A stretch of DNA of 37,634 nucleotides from Pseudoalteromonas sp. HM-SA03 (GTDB lineage Bacteria > Pseudomonadota > Gammaproteobacteria > Enterobacterales > Alteromonadaceae): assembly GCF_002289345.1 (NCBI RefSeq), contig NZ_NSDG01000031.1, positions 1,281 through 38,914 on the forward strand, written 5' to 3'. Both the position numbers and the translations under genes were made by a program. The notes under the pieces are model-generated. The model was given only the letters and a program-made list of their open reading frames with translations. It had not been told where the DNA came from and made no database searches. Of this stretch, positions 33,753 through 37,634 are shown piece by piece (position 1 is the first letter of the stretch; each line of letters opens with the position of its first letter).

Positions 33753-34049
33753 ATGTATGAGATGTTAGTGGCGATGGAAATTCATAACAGCGAGCGATAT
33801 GCCAAATATCGTGAAGCAATGAGGCCAATCTTAAGACAATATGGTGGCGGATTTAGTAACGATTTTCATATTGCAGAAACCTTGCTAACAGAGGGACAGT
33901 GCCAAGCTAATCGACTTTTTACCATATATTTTCCTGATCAAGCTTCAATGGAGTCCTTCTTCAGTGATGCTGAATATGTAGAGGTAAAAGCGCGATACTT
34001 TGAAGATAGCGTCAGTGGGTTCGATATTTTGGCGAGCTACATTAGGTAA
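33753..34049 (+). CDS. DUF1330-like small protein
   Basis: A 98-residue protein with the pattern of a dimeric alpha-beta barrel of the DUF1330 group: an opening strand (MYEMLVAMEI), a helix (YAKYREAMRPILRQYGG), a strand (RLFTIYFPD), then a helix with MESFFSDAEYVEVKARY. AAGGG precedes the ATG. It follows the VOC gene by 25 bases, so the two may share a transcript. No enzyme activity is established for the group, and no active-site residues stand out. The family call is by sequence pattern only. Confidence 0.7.
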   Translation: MYEMLVAMEIHNSERYAKYREAMRPILRQYGGGFSNDFHIAETLLTEGQCQANRLFTIYFPDQASMESFFSDAEYVEVKARYFEDSVSGFDILASYIR

Positions 34050-34149
34050 GGCTAAAACAAGGAGCAAAATTGGGTAAAGTTTATTCTATGTGGGTCGATA
34101 ACGTTTAATAACTCCGCGGTAAATTGAATTTGTAACAAGGATATAGGTT

Positions 34150-35547
34150 ATGAATATAAGACCACCATATCAAATGAATAACGGCAATGTTGTAAACTCA
34201 ACATCGTCAGAAAAACTACATGAAAAGGTCAGAGAAGTTGCGACAAATAGGGTCGATGATGATCCCAATCAATTACTCAGTTCAGACAATGAATTAACTA
34301 TTGATTTTTCTTACACACAATCACCAGTCACATACAGTAAAGAATTTTTTCTCAACCTAGACCTCAGCATGATCGGGCTTAAACGCTATGGGATTCATCG
34401 AGAGCATATGGGAACGGATGAAAACGGCCATATTTATAAAGATACTTATGGTGATTTTGAAGGAAGAGAGAAAATTGACGAATTTCTAGCTATTTTCGAT
34501 CGCTTGGACGAAGAACAAAAAATAAAGTTTTCCCACTTTAAACCAACAGAAGCACTTCTTGACGTTGCTAACAGATTAACTGATGAGGAGCTTGGACAGC
34601 TCACCGATTTTATTGTCGAGTCGTTGACTATCAACTTACTGGATCAAAAAAAGGATGATTATTCTACCAAGCTAATAAATAAGCTTAGCAATATGTCAGA
34701 TGAGGTATTACAAGATACGGTGAAGACCATGTCTAAGCTGATGGAGCAAGCTGACAATAAAGTCTTCGCTGAACCAAATTTACCAGCTTATCTGCTTGAT
34801 AAAGACGGCCATGCTGATTTCGATTTAAATGTAAGAGGTTTAGGCTTTTTTGAAGATGTAAACGCGTATGGTGACATGAACAACCAATTATTAAATGACT
34901 ATGCAAAATTTGTCATTGATAACAAATTCTCAGACGGTGATCTTTTAGATCTGAACGCGCATTTAGCAAATTCTGATTTTGATACGAGTCGTGGCATGCT
35001 AGATATGGCAACCTTGGTTAAGGCAAATGACCGAACTACTTTTATAGAAATGTTAAACGAAGTGGATACGCGGGAGCCGAATAACCTGTTCGCAAGATTG
35101 AGCAAACTCAATTACGAAAATGAGAATACAGAATACTTTAGAACTGACAATCGAGAATACGTTAAATTTAAAGGTGCACCAGCTGACGATAACGAAAAAA
35201 GTAGGTTATACAATCAGCTGATAAAAGCCTATGAAAATCAGGGACTCGGTTGGATGAATGACGTAATGGAACAATCAGAAGGTATGCCAGTGCGAGCTGA
35301 ACTCAATATGTGGCTATCTATTTTAGAAGATGTTGAAGAAAACCCCGATGCGTTTAAACGCTCAGACTCTGTCGAAACTTGGATGGAGCGCAATTTAGCT
35401 GGAATTGTAAATGACTACTATCAAGGCATAAAAGATAAGGTATTTGCGCATAATGAGGAGCTAGATAACTTTCTCAATATGTCTATGCTTGAAAGAATTG
35501 AACTCGATACAATTGAACTTGACGAACAAACTCCTTTAGTTGAATAG
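34150..35547 (+). CDS. Unrecognised 465-residue acidic protein
   Basis: I do not recognise this protein. It has 465 residues, no signal peptide and no membrane segment, is strongly acidic, and is rich in Asn, Asp, Glu and Leu. Most of it looks helical, with loosely repeated units of about 25-40 residues of the type (L/F)xxLSDEEL (RLTDEELGQLTDF, NMSDEVLQDTVKTM, KFSDGDLLDLNAHL). Two loops resemble calcium-binding EF-hand loops: DENGHIYKD near residue 95 and DKDGHADFD near residue 217. AAGGAT lies upstream of the ATG. It stands alone between the DUF1330 gene and the H-NOX operon. The N-terminal 50 residues are low-complexity and probably disordered. It may be cytoplasmic or exported without a classical signal. 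Confidence 0.75.
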   Translation: MNIRPPYQMNNGNVVNSTSSEKLHEKVREVATNRVDDDPNQLLSSDNELTIDFSYTQSPVTYSKEFFLNLDLSMIGLKRYGIHREHMGTDENGHIYKDTYGDFEGREKIDEFLAIFDRLDEEQKIKFSHFKPTEALLDVANRLTDEELGQLTDFIVESLTINLLDQKKDDYSTKLINKLSNMSDEVLQDTVKTMSKLMEQADNKVFAEPNLPAYLLDKDGHADFDLNVRGLGFFEDVNAYGDMNNQLLNDYAKFVIDNKFSDGDLLDLNAHLANSDFDTSRGMLDMATLVKANDRTTFIEMLNEVDTREPNNLFARLSKLNYENENTEYFRTDNREYVKFKGAPADDNEKSRLYNQLIKAYENQGLGWMNDVMEQSEGMPVRAELNMWLSILEDVEENPDAFKRSDSVETWMERNLAGIVNDYYQGIKDKVFAHNEELDNFLNMSMLERIELDTIELDEQTPLVE

Positions 35548-35594
35548 AGAAAGATCTATTACATCCCAAATATTGTTCTACACTTAATTAAGAA

Positions 35595-35650
35595 CGAAAC
35601 AAGCTAGTTAATTCAAAGGCTTGTTTCGAGGTGAGTCTTGACTATATAAC
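35595..35650 (+). promoter_or_regulatory. Perfect inverted repeat and probable promoter of the H-NOX operon
   Basis: Perfect 10-bp arms CGAAACAAGC (35595-35604) and GCTTGTTTCG (35619-35628) enclose a 14-nt loop. A -10-like TATAAC at 35645-35650 lies 18 bases after TTGTTT (35621-35626), which overlaps the right arm. The repeat could be an operator or the terminator of the preceding gene; no U-run follows the stem, which favours a regulatory role. Read by eye only. Confidence 0.5.
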
Positions 35651-35677
35651 GCAGCAACTTTGTTAAGGGAGAGTTTA

Positions 35678-36217
35678 ATGCGCGGCGTGATATTTAGAGG
35701 TTTAGAAGAATTAGTTGTAGAAGCGATTGGCATGCAAGCTTGGGATGAGTTACTTGAAGCACATGCACCTGAGGGAAGGGTTTATGTTTCCCCTACATCC
35801 TACCCAGATGCAGAGTTATTTGCGTTAGCGCAAGGCGTCGCTGACAAATTGAATAAGCCATTGACAGATGTATTGGCTATTTTCGGACAGTCGCTATTTG
35901 GATTTTTAGCGGAAAAGCATAAAGGTATTTCATCAAAATTTACGTCGTTTGACGAGTTGGTTTTATCTATCGATAGCATGATACACATGGAGGTAAAAAA
36001 GCTTTACGATGAACCTAATCTCCCCTCAATTGCGGCGATAGTGAAAGATGACAAGACTATCGTATTAGAGTATTGCTCGAATCGTAAATTGTGTTTTTGT
36101 GCAGAAGGGCTACTTTATGGTGCTGCCCAGTTTTATAGTCGCAAACTAAAAATTGAACATCCACAGTGCATGCACAGCGGCGCTAAACATTGCGTACTTA
36201 TTCTTCATTTGGATTAA
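35678..36217 (+). CDS. hnoX: H-NOX heme nitric-oxide sensor protein
   Basis: A 179-residue stand-alone heme NO/oxygen-binding domain, the bacterial relative of the soluble guanylate cyclase sensor. The proximal heme ligand is H103 (MIHMEVKKLY), the propionate-binding motif YxSxR is Y132-S134-R136, and conserved P115 follows the heme helix. Cysteines C139, C141, C164 and C172 match the zinc-binding cysteines described in Vibrio and Shewanella H-NOX, giving a possible thiol-redox switch. The ATG at 35678 has AAGGGAG upstream; the TTG at 35660 was rejected. The kinase gene follows four bases later. Absence of a distal-pocket Tyr typical of oxygen binders is expected but not proven by eye. Confidence 0.96.
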   Translation: MRGVIFRGLEELVVEAIGMQAWDELLEAHAPEGRVYVSPTSYPDAELFALAQGVADKLNKPLTDVLAIFGQSLFGFLAEKHKGISSKFTSFDELVLSIDSMIHMEVKKLYDEPNLPSIAAIVKDDKTIVLEYCSNRKLCFCAEGLLYGAAQFYSRKLKIEHPQCMHSGAKHCVLILHLD

Positions 36218-36221
36218 TTCG

Positions 36222-37172
36222 ATGTCTGAATATAACGACTATAAAAAGGCCTACCTAAGAGAGCGCCGTGCACGTGATGAAGTCGAGTCATTACTTGAAG
36301 AGAAAACGCGTGCGTTATATTTGGCTAACCAAACACTTGAACGTCAATTAGAACAGCTTAAGAATCAACAAGCCGCATTAATAAACAACGAACGTATGGC
36401 GACATTAGGGACACTATCTGCAGGCGTTGCACATGAATTAAATAACCCGTTAGCATATGTGGCGGGTAATCTTGAGTCACTTAATTATTATATCTCGCCA
36501 ATATTGCAGTTGCTTGAATCAGTGAAATTACTTGAACAAAATGAATTGAGAGGAGAGCAGTTGGAAGCTCGCCTTATTGACATATATTTTAGGCAGCGTA
36601 TTGACGAAATTAAGAATGATTTGCCGGATCTCGTTCACGATACGCTGCACGGTTGTGAGCGAATTAAAACCATAGTAAATGATTTAATGAATTTCTCCCG
36701 CTCCAATAACGATAGTTTCGGTAGGGTGTCTCTAAGGTCTATTGTTGAAGACACGCTTCGCTTACTCCATGGTCAACTCAAGGGATACGAGCTAACCGTT
36801 GCGGTCGAAGATGTGCCAACTATCTATTGCAAGGAAGGAGCGCTAAAACAAGCGATCATCAATCTTTTGGTGAATGCTAAATATGCGATAGACATGAGCC
36901 ATAAATCGCATAAATCAATCGAAGTGTTACTCGCACTAGGTAACGACCAAGATATTATCTTAAGCGTTAGCGACAACGGAATTGGAATTGATGCTGACGT
37001 GCTTCCTAGATTGTTCGATCCTTTCTTTACGACTAAGCCTGTCGGCGAAGGTACGGGCATGGGACTTGCCATTACTCATGCGATTGTAAAAGAGCACAAA
37101 GGGAAAATTGATGTTCAAAGTCAAGAAGGAGTGGGTAGTCAGTTTACTATTTCCTTTCCTTTGGAGCAGTGA
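36222..37172 (+). CDS. hnoK: H-NOX-associated soluble histidine kinase
   Basis: A 316-residue cytosolic sensor kinase without membrane segments. An N-terminal coiled coil (about 5-58, rich in Arg, Glu and Leu) leads to the H-box with phospho-acceptor H71 (SAGVAHELNNPL). The ATPase domain has the N-box INLLVNAKYAID (N218), G1 box DNGIGID (251-257), F box LFDPFFTTK and G2 box GTGMGLAI. There is no receiver or sensory domain, so H-NOX is the likely input: in Shewanella and Vibrio, NO-bound H-NOX inhibits such kinases. The ATG is four bases after the H-NOX stop; an earlier frame-open start inside hnoX was rejected. The cognate regulators (HnoB, HnoC and HnoD in Shewanella) are not in the window. 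Confidence 0.94.
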   Translation: MSEYNDYKKAYLRERRARDEVESLLEEKTRALYLANQTLERQLEQLKNQQAALINNERMATLGTLSAGVAHELNNPLAYVAGNLESLNYYISPILQLLESVKLLEQNELRGEQLEARLIDIYFRQRIDEIKNDLPDLVHDTLHGCERIKTIVNDLMNFSRSNNDSFGRVSLRSIVEDTLRLLHGQLKGYELTVAVEDVPTIYCKEGALKQAIINLLVNAKYAIDMSHKSHKSIEVLLALGNDQDIILSVSDNGIGIDADVLPRLFDPFFTTKPVGEGTGMGLAITHAIVKEHKGKIDVQSQEGVGSQFTISFPLEQ

Positions 37173-37243
37173 GAAGCTTGCACCTGTCCCCACTTTGTAA
37201 TACGTTAATCGACTAAATTAGACATATTATCAATGATTTTCAT

Positions 37244-37271
37244 TTGAGGTTTTGAGCCTCAACTTTTAATT
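37244..37271 (+). terminator. Weak terminator-like hairpin after hnoK
   Basis: A six-pair stem TTGAGG/CCTCAA with a 7-nt loop is followed by CTTTTAATT. It lies about 70 bases past the kinase stop and 27 bases before the next ATG. The short stem makes the call tentative. Confidence 0.4.
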
Positions 37272-37297
37272 GGATACTTAAACGTAATAGGGAAATT

Positions 37298-37634
37298 ATG
37301 ACGATTGAAATGAAAGTCCCCGTGCTGCCTGAGTTAATAGATACAGCAAAAATAGCAACACTCTATGTAGCTGAGGGACATCAAGTTGCAAAAGATCAAG
37401 TCTTATGTGATATCGAAACGAATAAGGTCGTATTGGAGCTACGAGCGCCAGAAGCCAGCCGTATTGGTAAAATTGTGGTGAACGAAGGCGATGTTTTGAA
37501 AGCCGATGCGCTTATTATGTCAATCATTCCTGATCCAGAACTAAACCACTTAGTTGTACTTGAATCGAAGAGAGTTCATCAGCTGCTCAGTAATGAAGAC
37601 ATCACTACTGAGCATGAGTTGAAAGGGAAAGGCA
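37298..37634 (+). CDS. Lipoyl-domain protein, E2-like 2-oxoacid dehydrogenase component (partial)
   Basis: Only the first 112 codons are present, cut by the window end. Residues 1 to about 80 are a lipoyl domain like that of SucB-type dihydrolipoyl transferases, with the lipoylated lysine K43 in DIETNKVVLEL. Unusually, no long Ala/Pro linker follows. After about 15 residues the sequence HQLLSNEDITTEHELKGKG resembles the start of a peripheral-subunit-binding (E3-binding) domain, whose usual form is RRLLxExxIDxxxxKGTG. AGGGA precedes the ATG by four bases. It could be an E2 acyltransferase with a shortened linker or a smaller E2-related protein. Which one depends on sequence beyond the window. 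It is not adjacent to E1 or E3 genes here. Confidence 0.75.
   Translation, partial: MTIEMKVPVLPELIDTAKIATLYVAEGHQVAKDQVLCDIETNKVVLELRAPEASRIGKIVVNEGDVLKADALIMSIIPDPELNHLVVLESKRVHQLLSNEDITTEHELKGKG

Noticed and set aside
34059..34110. Short TTG frame with AAGGAG upstream, 12 residues
   Set aside because: Too short and without any recognised leader-peptide feature; the Shine-Dalgarno-like match alone is weak evidence.
36153..36221. Kinase start inside hnoX
   Set aside because: It would overlap the H-NOX coding region by 65 bases; the ATG at 36222, four bases after the hnoX stop, gives the expected kinase N-terminus.

Overview
The window looks like a chromosomal segment of a marine gammaproteobacterium of the Alteromonadales, most likely Pseudoalteromonas or a close relative. 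This is inferred from gene content and order: a liuR-liuABCDE-CoA-transferase operon divergent from a thiolase and followed by valine-degradation genes, an H-NOX/histidine-kinase pair, an M2 peptidyl-dipeptidase lipoprotein and a FadE-type dehydrogenase. Coding density is high and the genes read as vertically inherited metabolism. I see no rRNA, tRNA, CRISPR array, insertion sequence or prophage gene.

Layout. 1-2350: a BlaI-type repressor and an M56 (BlaR1-like) membrane peptidase with a TPR-like C-terminus, behind two near-identical BlaI-type operators. 2370-4066: a two-gene ABC-2 type ABC transporter. 4242-6062: an ACE-like (M2) dipeptidase lipoprotein. 6425-8695: fadE. 8771-10323: two divergent lipoproteins (NTF2-like and WD40-like). 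10397-11737: an isolated astB. 12080-14686: a cNMP/CBS/DUF294 protein paired with a DEDDh exonuclease. 14748-16322: a BCCT transporter. 16323-17017: a long intergenic stretch.

The metabolic core is 17018-33219. The minus-strand operon liuR-liuA-liuB-liuC-liuD-liuE-scoA-scoB takes isovaleryl-CoA (from leucine) to acetyl-CoA and acetoacetate and activates the acetoacetate. The divergent thiolase can cleave acetoacetyl-CoA. The plus-strand genes after it (mmsA, isobutyryl-CoA dehydrogenase, enoyl-CoA hydratase, 3-hydroxyisobutyryl-CoA hydrolase, mmsB, an SDR) cover valine degradation and probably one isoleucine step. LiuR-like dyads lie at both divergent promoters. The branched-chain transaminase and 2-oxoacid dehydrogenase are not in the window.

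33320-37634 holds a YaeR-like VOC protein, a DUF1330 protein, an unrecognised 465-residue acidic protein, an H-NOX nitric-oxide sensor with its soluble histidine kinase, and the start of a lipoyl-domain (E2-like) gene cut by the window end.

The least explained items are the M56-TPR sensor with a possible internal start, the 465-residue orphan beside H-NOX, the perfect inverted repeat overlapping the likely hnoX promoter, the short-linker E2-like gene, and a long AT-rich hairpin between the dipeptidase gene and fadE.
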